From assembly GCF_012489685.1 (NCBI RefSeq), contig NC_080043.1:42671127-42735126 (forward strand): a stretch of 64,000 nucleotides of DNA, written 5' to 3'. Source of the stretch: Lotus japonicus (taxonomy: Eukaryota; Streptophyta; Magnoliopsida; Fabales; Fabaceae). The notes beneath the pieces are model-generated. The model worked only from the letters and a program-made list of their open reading frames with translations. It had not been told where the DNA came from and did no database searches. Below are positions 49,223 through 64,000 of the stretch, in pieces. How positions within the stretch are numbered: position 1 is the first letter of the stretch; each line of letters starts with the position of its first letter. The translations under genes were made by a program, and so were the position numbers.

Positions 49223-49945
49223 AGTAGTTGTTTGTGTGTTTTGGAAAATATCAAATGGTTCAATTTGAACCTGTCAACCAATGGTTCAATTTATAAGCAC
49301 TAAAATCTTTTAATCGAGATTCTCTTGCTAATTCATGACCCGAATTCTAAATTAGTAGTGTATAGTTTCATGCTAGTAAATTGCCTAAATAACTAAGAAC
49401 ATATTCACTCTATATCACACACATCTAGCACTATGGGACTAGAGGAGAATCTGGAATTGTCTATCTTAAATATCCAACACTTTACCACTTTAGTATTTGA
49501 AATTTTTAAAATTAGTTTTTGTTCCGACAAGGGTTTCCAAAGGGGTTAGAAGCATAAAAGACTATGAAAAGGTATATAGTATTATTACAGGGTTTATCTA
49601 TTGATGTAAATAGGAGGGGGGAGTCTTCCTTTTATAGCAGGTCGACCTCTGAACTCTAATCAGCGTATTTATTACAATTGACCAATCATACCCGTTCATG
49701 GGGCGTAATCACTATTGTGTCGGTTGACTTGTGAATCAATCCCGTTCATCAAGGAAGCCCTTCATCACCTTGTCGGCTGACTTGGTGCCAGACTGTGTTG
49801 GTCAGCAACAGTCATGACCTTTGACCAAGCGCGTGATCAACGGTCAGTCTGCTTTCTCATCAACAGTTGGATATCTTCATAGTTGAGTGGACTTTTACAT
49901 TAGTCTTTTAGCATGTAAGCCCAGACTTCACCTTCCAGCCCAAGC
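49223..49945. other. Unassigned repeat-like intergenic DNA
   Basis: No gene seen. 49600-49900 has a different composition from its AT-rich surroundings (repeated cccgttcat and gtcggctgacttg words), suggesting an old unidentified insertion, perhaps a retrotransposon remnant; I could not define its ends. Confidence 0.3.
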
Positions 49946-50140
49946 TTCAGAGGGTAGCCTGGCTTTAAGTATCCCCACGTCCGACAGCTATGAGACTAAT
50001 CCTTCGAGACTCTGAGATCACGTTAAGTTGGTAGGCCTCTCCCAACAAATGCTTCTCCATACGCACCGTACAAGAATCAAACCCTGAACTAGATGATTAA
50101 GGAGCCCAACTATTTACCAGTTGTGCTACACCTTGTTGGT
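49946..50140 (-). repeat. tRNA-derived SINE
   Basis: On the minus strand: A-box-like TAGCACAACTGGTAA at about 50130, then a B-box-like GGGTTTGATTC about 50 bp later (near 50080), then an unrelated ~120 bp body. That is the organisation of plant SINEs. The 3' limit and target duplication were not resolved. Confidence 0.5.
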
Positions 50141-50326
50141 AACTTTTTTTTACAATGAGTAATTTAACTTAATCAAGTCATAAGTTGCAGAGCTAATAAC
50201 TTGTTTAATGAGGATTGAATCTAAGTGAAAGCGGTGTATATATATATATATATACACACACATGTATGAATTGACGTGTGCAATTTATCTTTTCGATTTA
50301 CTAAAATAAACATGACATTCAATTAT

Positions 50327-50850
50327 TAAATTATTGTATAAAAATATTTTACACAAATAGTGCACAACCATTAAACTCTATTCTTTAGAAATATTAATAT
50401 ATAAAATATATATATTTATAACAAATATTACTTTTAAAAAATATCTATAGCAAATATCGATGCAATTTCTTTTATGATTATGATTTTAAATTGAAATATT
50501 ATATGTAAAATTATCATCCAAAAGATTTTTTTTCTCAATTAACTTTAACATTTTCTTTATTTTTTGAATTTAATGATATTGCACCGTAAGTGTAAATATT
50601 TTTTACACAAACAATCAATGATGGACTGTCAAATCAGAAAATAAACTTTAAATTTCATTAAAATTAAAAGGAACGTAAATACTTTTGCACACATGACATT
50701 TAGTTGTTGGATGTGTGTATAAAAATATTTTATATTGATAGTGCACAACCATTAAACTCTATTTTTTTAGAAATATTAATATATTTTATAAAATCCATAA
50801 AAATTAACTTTAAATATATATATATATATATTTATAACAAATATTTATAG
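50327..50850. repeat. Two direct copies of a ~120 bp AT-rich repeat
   Basis: 50327-50450 and about 50710-50845 both contain tataaaaatattttaca/tat, tagtgcacaaccattaaact and agaaatattaatat in order. Probably fragments of one MITE family. Surrounding 50150-51100 is very AT-rich and otherwise empty. Confidence 0.7.
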
Positions 50851-51199
50851 ATTTGTGTGCACTAAAAATTATAAAAGTTGCAAGAATATAATGTTACACA
50901 AAATTTAAAATTTTTTTTATATCAAAAAGATATTTTTTATTTAAAAAATAATTATACCCGCGACAGCGTTGTTGCCTTTTTCAGTGAAACATTCCTATTC
51001 TGTTCCCACGATTTTGAAACAAATCCAGCCGTTACAGTACCAGAAAATTCCTAATTTACCAACCTAACAAAAAAATACAAAAACTTTCTTAAAAGTTACA
51101 AATTTTTAAAAAATTGAAATAAATATCTTTCTCCCTCTTCTGGGTGCGTCTCAGTGTCACTCACTAACTTTTTTGAATTTGTGAGAAGCAAAGTTGTGA

Positions 51200-55974
<4,775 letters not shown>

Positions 55975-56632
55975 ATGCTTTATTAGAGGCAAGTGGTTTT
56001 CATAGCCTGCATCAATTTGTAAATGGTTACATGTGATTGGTGATATATGATGCTGTAGAATAAGACTAGTCTTACATATTGTTTGGAAAATGCTTACATG
56101 CATCTATGCAGGATTTGTGTTTCTTAAAACGATGTTTCCAAAAACGCATTTGAAACAAGTCTGTTTATCTAAATTCCATAGGACCATTGTTGTTTGAGGA
56201 TCTTAATATCTGCTATGCTTGTAATGCTACGACTATGGTGCAAATGAGTTTAGTTTTCTGTATGAGCAAACCACCATTTTCTCCTTTCAAAGATATTAGG
56301 TCGGTCACTTTAGTTCTTGATACTTGAAAATTACATCATTCAATAGGCTTTCAATAGTTATCCTAACAAATCTCTCACCTTCCTTCAACTTTTGGTCCTC
56401 ATATTTGTCAAATGTGAATAGATAGGTTGTGGACTAACATGAATGATTGAAGATGGTTCTGGGATTTTTTTTGTGAAATAATTGTTTTCTCATTATGTTT
56501 TGAGGATAAAGGTGTCAGATTGGTGATTAGCTTTGTAATCACGTTAGACCAAAAGGATTCATATTGATTATGAAGCTGTAAACATAGTCATTACTAGATT
56601 GGAAGTTCAGTTTCATTGTGGTTATGATTCTT

Positions 56633-56971
56633 TTTTTTTTTACAGCAAACATAAATATTCCATTAATCAATAAGAGACATGTCTTTGAGTACAAATGATT
56701 GAATGCAAAAAGGAGTAAACCCAACCCAAGCACTATTTTCATTTTCCAAAGAGAACCTAGATAGGTGATGGGCTACCATATTTGCATTCCTGCTAATATG
56801 AATAAGGGAAAAGGAACAGAACCTACAACTTAAACCCAATATATCTTGCAGAATATATTTCTGATAGGAACCATGTGAGCTTTTATGCAACACAACATTT
56901 ACTATCCTCTTGCAATCCGATTCTACAATGACAGATTGGAATCCATGATTTAGAGCTAATTCAAGACCAAA
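56633..56971 (-). mobile_element. 5'-truncated LINE end with RNase H domain, 19 bp TSD
   Basis: Minus-strand frame 56971-56663 encodes an RNase H-like segment typical of the C-terminus of plant LINE ORF2 (SVIVESDCKRIVNVVL, IHISRNANMVAHHLSRFS), then a stop, ~20 bp and a poly(A) tail (a T run on the plus strand, 56633-56641). TSD cattgtggttatgattctt lies at 56614-56632 and 56972-56990. Only the last ~340 bp inserted, the usual outcome of truncated target-primed reverse transcription. The ATG at 56974 is supplied by the target duplication and is not an original start. Confidence 0.9.
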
Positions 56972-56990
56972 CATTGTGGTTATGATTCTT

Positions 56991-58641
56991 GATATATTCC
57001 CATCGCTGAAGTTTCATTCTTGAGAGAATTACATGATGATATGATAATACATGTTAATCGAATGTGGCAAATATGTGTTCAAAATTATTGTAACATTTCA
57101 TTGGGAACAACCCTATTTTTATCTGAGTTTTGCATGCTTTTTTGCATTAGTTCTTACATTAAAGAAATACGAATAAAGGTTATCAACCAATTTTTTTAGA
57201 ATACTAATATGTCTAACAAAAATAGATTCCAATGTGACTAAAAAAGTGAATGGTCAATGATACTTGTTCATATTTCTTCACAATAGACACACATATGAAT
57301 AATCATGTCAAGTCCACATACAATTAAAAAACCCAGCATAATTATTTATGGTAATGTTGTGCAAAAATGGACATGAGCTTATTATGTATCAAGAAAGTTT
57401 GACAACTTTGGACAAAAAGTACATTTATATTTTAGAATCTCTAATTTAGTCATTTTTTAAGGTTTTTAAAGATTTATTTTAGTGCTAAATTTCTGTTTAT
57501 TTAGTGTTAAATTTCTATTTTTTTTAATTTTAAAATTTATCTCCTGGCCCTTGGACCCGCCCATTTATTCGCGGGTGGATGCGGACTACCTAAAGAGAGG
57601 CTTGTTTAAATGCTGGCCTACACAAGGCAGACCACTCCGCTTACTCAGCTCTAGCCCCGAGTTCCCCTTTAGGATGCTAGTTGAATTTTCGGCTTGAGGA
57701 AGGGTTTTTGGGAATCCAATGAGAACCCCTTCATATTTGTCATTAATTTTGGAGGATAAAATCTATAAAAATTTGGAGGGATCAATTTCAAACATGGACT
57801 AGAAACATATTCAACCCTAAAATTTATTTGAATTTCACATGTTCAGGAGTTGGACTCATTAACTGTGATACCCATATACTATCACTTGATGAGTAAACTC
57901 TTACACTGTGTTTGGTTGGGGAGGAAAGGAAAGGAAAGGAAAGTGGAAGGAAAGGAGGAGAAAAGGAAAGGAAGAGAAAGGAAAGTGAGAGAAATTTTTA
58001 AGTTGTTTGATTTGATAGAAATGGAAGGAAAGAATAGGAGGAAAGAAAACTGTAATTTTGTAAGATGACTTTTTTGCCCCTACTTAAAAATTATACTTTG
58101 AAGTTTGAACCAATAACTTTTACATGAGATTTTTATCTAATCAATATTTTTATTAAAATCATTCTTATGATTTTAAAAATTCCAGTACCATATAAAAAAT
58201 TCCAGCACAAGTTTACAATGTTATTTTTAATTTTAATGCAAAACTCAAATAATTTTACACATTTTTTTCTACTATTAAGATTTTTATTATGAGTTTAAAG
58301 TGGCTAAAAGAGATGACCACATAACCTGTTGAAGTACTACCATAGACGTGGCTAAAAATTTGTGCCAAGAGTCTGCATAATATATTTATAAGTTAATTAA
58401 TGTCTGATATATTTTGTGCATGCAACATTGCCACCTACATGAACAAAAGTTGGGCACATGGCCATCAAGCCTTAGAACCTCTATTCATCAGAGTACATAC
58501 AAAAAACCTCCAAAATACATAATATAATTAAATCCCCAACATGCAAATCTTGACAACAAAGGTTACTTGTAATTAGTGGCTTTAGAATATACAACTCCAA
58601 TTCTCACTTTTGGAAGAGAGATTGCCATGAAGTGTACTTTA
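56991..58641. other. Intergenic DNA without a gene
   Basis: Contains a purine microsatellite (ggaaa-type runs, about 57922-57985, plus strand) after gtgtttggttgggg. A short GC-richer stretch at 57540-57670 has an unidentified origin. No coding region is supported. Confidence 0.5.
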
Positions 58642-59841
58642 TGTTGTAAGATCAAGTTTTGATCTAGTAGTACAACTCTATGTTTTGATGATTACAAGTT
58701 AACCTTTTGATATGAACAATTGTGGTACTCTAACGTGTTTTTCTGAGTGTGCTATTTACAGGCTCTGACCCCTATTTTATCTCACACAAATCAGAAGCAT
58801 TGTGCTTAAAGAGTGACCCAAGCAACGCTTTCGCATTCTCCATGTTCACTCTGAACAGTGGAAAAGCTTCAGAAGATCTAAAGTAAATCAAGCTCTGATA
58901 AGGACTCAGCTCACTTGAAGCTTTGATGATCCAGAAGATCTGACAACCAAAAGACTCTGAAGGCTCAGAAGCTCTGATGGTGTAGAAGACTCTGACGATC
59001 CAGACTCTGAAGTCTAGAAGCAACTGGCTCTGAAGACCATGTACTGATCCTCTGAAGTGAAGATCAGAAGGTACAACGGTCAGAGGATCCAAGCTTCCCT
59101 CTGACTCTGATCAATCAGCTTCACAAGTCCCAATACGAAGCGCTCCTCTGATCAGAAGTCTACGAGGTTAAGGTCAAGTCACTATCCAAAGTACAAAAGC
59201 AAAGTGTACTATCCTGACGACCTACCTAACATCCTCAGCCACAGCAGAAGCTGGAATTTCCAGAACTGCCCTCCAACGGTAGCATTTCCATGCAACGTTC
59301 AACCCTAATCCTTGGAGTATAAATAGAGGCTGAAGATTGAAAGAAGCGGCTAGAAGCATTCACACACGCGCAAGATATATTCAAATCCTTCTAAGCTTTC
59401 TTTCATCTTGAATTTCATTGTGTTTACTATAAGCTTTTCAGAAGCACTTTCTTTGTAAACAAGAACTTCATATACAGTTGTATAGTTTGCCTTTAGGAGA
59501 TCAAGGTTGATCGGATCCTAGAGAAGACTAAGAGAGTGAATCTTAGTGTGAGCTAAGTCAGTGTATTGTTAGTCACTTGTAGGTTTCAAGTGCAGTTGTA
59601 ACACATACCTGATTAGTGGATTGTCTTCATTCTAAGAAGGAAGAAATCACCTTAACGGGTGGACTGGATTAGCTTGAGTGATTTATCAAGTGAGCCGGGA
59701 TAAAATCCTTGTGTGCTTTTCTATCTCTTATCTTTAGCACATAGTTTGTTTCGAAAGATTTGCCAAAATCTTTAAGGTGGAAGTTTTATCTTGAAAACGT
59801 TATTCAAACCCCCCCCCTTTCTACCGTTTTTCATACCTTCA
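58642..59841 (+). repeat. 5' LTR of a SIRE-like Ty1/Copia element (1,200 bp)
   Basis: TGTTGTAAGATCAAG...CATACCTTCA, followed two bases later by a PBS. TATA box TATAAATA at 59319-59326. A C run lies near the end (59811-59817). The 3' LTR is not in the window, so the TSD cannot be checked. Confidence 0.85.
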
Positions 59842-59843
59842 AT

Positions 59844-59855
59844 TGGTATCAGAGC
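59844..59855 (+). promoter_or_regulatory. Primer binding site of the Copia element
   Basis: TGGTATCAGAGC, initiator Met tRNA type, two bases after the LTR. Confidence 0.92.
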
Positions 59856-59913
59856 GCAAGTTCTGATTACCACACCTAACAGTGTTCAGTGATCCGGGCC
59901 GGTGTGAAAAACA

Positions 59914-61403
59914 ATGGCTACCACCAGTGAAACACAGAAAGATTGATACAACGCAAAGCCTCTTATGTTCGACGGTCAAAGGTTCGAATATTGGAAAGAT
60001 AAACTCGAAAGTTTCTTTCTGGGTTTTGATGCAGATCTCTGGGATATTATTGTGGATGGCTATGAGCGTCCAGTTGATGAAGAAGGCAAGAAGATCCCAA
60101 GGTCAGAGATGACTGCAGATCAAAAGAAGCTGTACTCACAACATCACAAAGCAAGAGCAATTCTTCTAAGTGCTATTTCTTATGAAGAGTACCAGAAGAT
60201 TACAGATCGTGAGTTTGCAAAAGGCATTTTTGAATCTCTGAAGATGTCTCATGAAGGAAACAAGAAAGTCAAAGAATCAAAGGCATTGTCTTTGATCCAA
60301 AAGTATGAATCCTTCATCATGGAGCCAAATGAGTCCATTGAAGAAATGTTCTCCAGATTTCAATTGCTTGTAGCTGGAATACGACCTCTCAACAAGAGCT
60401 ACACAACAAAAGATCATGCCATAAGGGTCATCAGGTGTCTTCCTGAAAGCTGGATGCCTTTAGTGACATCAATAGAGCTCACAAGAGATGTCGAGCGTGT
60501 GAGTTTAGAAGAACTCATTAGCATTCTGAAATGCCATGAGCTGAAGCATTCTGAGATGCAAGATCTGAGGAAAAAGTCTATAGCCTTGAAATCCAAATCT
60601 GAAAAGGCTAAGGCTGAGAAGTCAAAGGCTCTCCAAGCTGAAGCAGAAGAATCTGAAGAAGCATCAGAAGATTCTGATGAAGATGAGCTGACTCTGATCT
60701 CCAAGAGACTCAACCGCATCTGGAAGCACAAGCAAAGCAAGTTCAAAGGCTCTGGAAAGGCAAAAGGAAAGTCTGAATCTTCAGGCCAGAAGAAGTCATC
60801 AATTAAGGAAGTCACATGCTTTGAGTGCAAAGAATTAGGGCACTACAAAAGTGATTGTCCAAAGTTGAAGAAGGACAAGAAGCCAAAGAAGCACTTCAAG
60901 ACGAAGAAGAGTCTGATGGTGACATTTGATGAATCAGAATCAGAAGATGTTGACTCTGATGGTGAAGTCCAAGGACTCATGGCTATTGTCAAAGACAAAG
61001 GAGCAGAGTCAAAGGAAGCTGTTGACTCTGACTCAGAATCAGAAGGAGATCCTAATTCAGACGATGAAAATGAGGTATTCGCTTCTTTCTTTACCTCTGA
61101 ACTGAAACATGCTTTGTCTGATATTATGGATAAGTATAACTCCTTATTGTCTAAGCATAAAAAGTTGAAAAAGGACTTATCTGCTGCTTCAAAGACTCCT
61201 TCTGAACATGAGAAAATTATTTATGATTTGAAAAATGATAATCATGCTTTGGTAAATTCTAACTCTGTGCTTAAGAACCAGATTGCTAAGTTAGAAGAAA
61301 TAGTTGCTTGTGATGCCTCTGATTGTAGAAATGAATCTAAGTATGAAAAGTCTTTTCAAAGATTCCTGGCTAAGAGCGTAGATAGAAGCTTAATGGCTTC
61401 AAT
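59914..61403 (+). pseudogene. Copia gag with an early stop, truncated by an LTR insertion
   Basis: The natural start appears to be ATG at 59914 (MATTSETQKD), but codon 11 is TGA (59944-59946). The frame then stays open for 489 codons from the ATG at 59965; the last few come from inserted LTR sequence. Features: UBN2/gag-type N-terminal region (FEYWKDKLESFFLGF), a charged Lys/Glu segment, one CCHC knuckle CFECKELGHYKSDC about 280 residues in, then a long acidic Ser-Asp region, as in SIRE-like gag. Sequence after 61403 is a chromovirus LTR, so no pol follows in the window. Restart at 59965 might yield a shortened protein, but the copy is broken. Confidence 0.88.
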
Positions 61404-64000
61404 TGTAAGACCCAAGTTTTTAAGCTTAAAATAAGTGGAAGAGATCTCCATTTACGATTAGGCTTGACGTATCGTGAAGGAAAAACCTGAACAAGAGTTT
61501 ATCGGAAGGAATAAATTTGTGAAGGAGAAAGTTCAGGAAAAGTCTAAGGATTATATCAAAATCGATAAAAGGTATAGCACGATCGATATACGCTTAAACC
61601 TAGGGCAGAAACCCTAGCAAATAGCTAGTTTTCACTTAAAGGCACGATGGAAGCTAATTCCAAAAATCTTCAGAGAAATGTTAGAACTTCTCTTAATCCA
61701 TATATAATAAGCGTTTCGAGGCGAAAACTCTAGGATCTACGAACGTCCGATTCCAATCATCGGAAGTTTGCCGAAACTGAAACCCTGGTATTTCAAAACC
61801 CTAGAATCAACCGACGATGAAGAATTTTTCTATCCGGAGCTTCAAATGAAGATTCTACACGCGTACACCCATTTCTCTTGATGATTTCAATCTTTCTTCA
61901 GAAGGAAGTTTTCTATTCCGACATTCGATGCAAAAAGTAACTTATCGGGTAAAATAGTTTTTACACCGACTTTGCATTAGCCACCTAAAATACAAGGAAA
62001 CCTCTGTTGAGTTTTGGTATTATGTCGCCAAAACCTATCTTAGGATTCATGGAGAATGAAGCCGGAAATATCGGAATCACGAAACTTTCATTTTCCCGCG
62101 TTTTGCCAACCTCTATATATAGCATTAAAAACAAGCCTCGAAAACCAAAAATCATACCGATATTTCTTTGAAGAATTAGAAGATTCAGCGGGGAGAATAT
62201 CGTGTCTAAAATACGTTGGAATCAGTAGGAAGAATCGGAAATCACTCTCATATTTTTATCTTAACTCTATGAGCTAAATCCTCCGATATCTAAACAAATC
62301 TGTACCGGTTTACAAAATATCTTCTCAAAATATCTATTCATACTTATCCAATCTTGATAAATATCTTTTCATACTTATCCAATCTTGATAAATATCTATT
62401 CATACTTATCCAATCTTGATAAATATCTTCCATTTCATTCCCTATAAATATGTGAAGCTTGAAACCAAAAACCTCACAAAACACAAAAACTCACCCATTT
62501 TCTCTCTTGAAGCCGCGAGTTTGCTAGGAGGAGGAGGAGCAGAGATTTTGTTCATTTCTTGCTTGATCGTCGATTAATCAGTTTCTACTTCAAGGTGTCG
62601 AGGTATAGTCGCTAATTCTTACCTCTGATCGCTTTTTCTATAGCTTTTCTCTATACTTTTCTGAGCTCAAAGTTTTGAGGTTTTTGGAAAATTGTCCAAA
62701 TAGCTTGATTTCTATGTCTAAACATCTTCCCTACGTGCCCAAGAGCACTTCTGCCGGATTAGTTTTTCCGTTATGTCGCCGAAATTCTGCCGGAATCAAT
62801 TTTAGCATCAAATACCCATTTTTAAGCAAAGTCGCAACCTTTGGGCTGAAAACTATCGCCTTAGCTTAGTGCTAGTAGAATTAGTTGTCTTGAACGTCGT
62901 TGGTGACGTCCCCATCCAATTTTCATTTTGAGATTTCAGTTTTGAAATTCTGAGCTAAAAATATTGACCAAAATACCCCTGCGACAGTTTTCGATCCGAT
63001 AATTTTTCCGAGTTTAGAATACCCTTAGTTACAGCTAATGATAGCATAGGAACCAAGTTTGATCGAAGAAAAATCGAACCCCACAATTACCAAAAGTGGC
63101 CGAGCCCTATAAGGGGGGAGGAGGAAAATTTCCTTTTTCGTAAACTTGTCCTTTCGCGCTAGATTATCATACCTCGGAGTACATACTACTTCGTGTAACC
63201 TTAGTGAGTATTGATAGCTTAGTTTTCGATAGATTTTGATAGAATTCTGTGGTTTTACTCTAAAGGTTCGTTGAGGAATTTCCCGAAGAACAAGGAACTT
63301 TGTGGATTCGAGGGGGGAGATTGTGAAGGAAAGATTGAGGAGCTGATTGTGAAGGAGCGTTTGAAGAGAACCCTGGAAATTGGCTAAGGTGAGGGCTACT
63401 CTCTGAATTACTAGATAATGTTTTAGGTGTCGACGAATTCGACTTGATTTATGTGTTATGCACTTAATTGCTAAATGTATGAAATGATTTCTGAGGCTTC
63501 GGCCGAGCTTGTTGATTTCATGATGCCTTGATATTGTGTGCTAAATGATTCACATGTTATGTGCTAAATGGTTAATTTAGGATGTGTTGGAATATGCTGT
63601 TTATGCTTATTGGATTGCGCTTATTTAACTGTATTATTTCACATATATCTGTGGTACTGAGGAGTGAGAATAACGGGCAAGTCATGCCGATTTTATTTTG
63701 AGAGTTTGAGAAAGTTTGACGGGACGAACGGAGTTCGGGCCTTGTTATGGTTATGATGGATCGAGACATTCTCGGGGAGTTAATTGGGATTTTGGTGGAT
63801 GTTGAAGACTCATAAGATTTGAGATAAGACTAAAAGGATATTATTTTATAAGGAAAATTCATAAGACATTAAACAACCTCTAAACCTTTAAATAATGATA
63901 ACAATCTCGAGTGCAAGTTGAGGATTGAATCTTAGTTGTGGAAAGCGAGAAGTGTCGTCGGATCCAAGGGTTGAGAAAGATTGTGAGTTCTGAGTATGTT
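61404..64000 (+). mobile_element. Chromovirus LTR inserted in the Copia gag (plus strand, continues beyond window)
   Basis: Begins TGTAAGACCCAAGTTTTTAA at 61404, matching the sense-strand 5' end of the other LTRs here, and follows them for its whole length, including TATATATAG at about 62113. 63700-64000 corresponds to the solo LTR at about 27790-28640 and keeps the site (about 63940) without the MITE found there. Neither the LTR end nor any coding domain is reached. TSD not checkable. Confidence 0.88.
62330..62422 (+). repeat. Three 31 bp tandem units in the chromovirus LTR
   Basis: atatctattcatacttatcc plus aatcttgataa, three times (62330-62360, 62361-62391, 62392-62422), just after the TATA box; one unit has ttt for tat. 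Confidence 0.95.

Noticed and set aside
58772..59092. 106-codon antisense frame in the Copia LTR
   Set aside because: Runs against the element's transcription direction through LTR sequence; no motif.

Overview
This is nuclear DNA of a flowering plant, most likely a legume. Genes are sparse and intron-rich, intergenic DNA is AT-rich, and long-LTR chromoviruses and a SIRE-like copia element dominate the repeats. The species cannot be fixed from the sequence alone. Only three host genes are supported. On the minus strand at the left edge are the first six coding exons (521-3130) of a mitochondrial aspartate aminotransferase, which runs off the window. Next, also on the minus strand, is a complete class II trehalose-6-phosphate synthase-like gene of the TPS7 type (6385-10327, three coding exons plus a 5' UTR intron). 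On the plus strand is a RABA1-type Rab11 GTPase in two coding exons separated by a 4.1 kb intron (51218-55974). A decayed WNK-kinase fragment lies at 44645-44991. The three host genes have no evident functional link; they are separated by repeats.

The middle of the window (11263-44428) is a stack of mobile DNA that can be dissected by target-site duplications (TSDs). A Helitron-like unit (about 26113 down to 11263, minus strand) carries an 11.2 kb Ty3/Gypsy chromovirus (13389-24596, TSD CAAAA) with decayed pol. To its right is a solo LTR of the same lineage (26395-44428, TSD AATTA). That solo LTR was hit by a 530 bp near-perfect inverted-repeat MITE (27846-28375, 9 bp TSD) and by a very young, apparently intact 12,693 bp chromovirus (29006-41698, TSD CATAC). 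The young element has two 4,015 bp LTRs, a Met-initiator primer binding site, a polypurine tract and one uninterrupted 1,472-codon gag-pol frame.

The right side (44434-64000) holds smaller insertions: a Stowaway-like MITE, a 436 bp hAT MITE with an 8 bp TSD, a tRNA-derived SINE, and a 5'-truncated LINE end with a 19 bp TSD. It then holds the 5' half of a Ty1/Copia SIRE-like element (58642-61403), whose gag is cut by another chromovirus LTR (61404 to the window end).

The most interesting signals are inside the chromovirus LTRs. The TATA box lies about 0.7 kb into the LTR, so roughly 3.3 kb of LTR plus the internal leader should be transcribed ahead of gag. In that leader the young element has an array of hairpins with a constant 12-nt loop and stems that change in a compensatory way. 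It also has a GC-rich 233-codon ORF identical in both LTRs and absent from its relatives in the window. The older solo LTR has an unrelated array of about ten hairpins, also with compensatory stem changes, in the matching part of the LTR.
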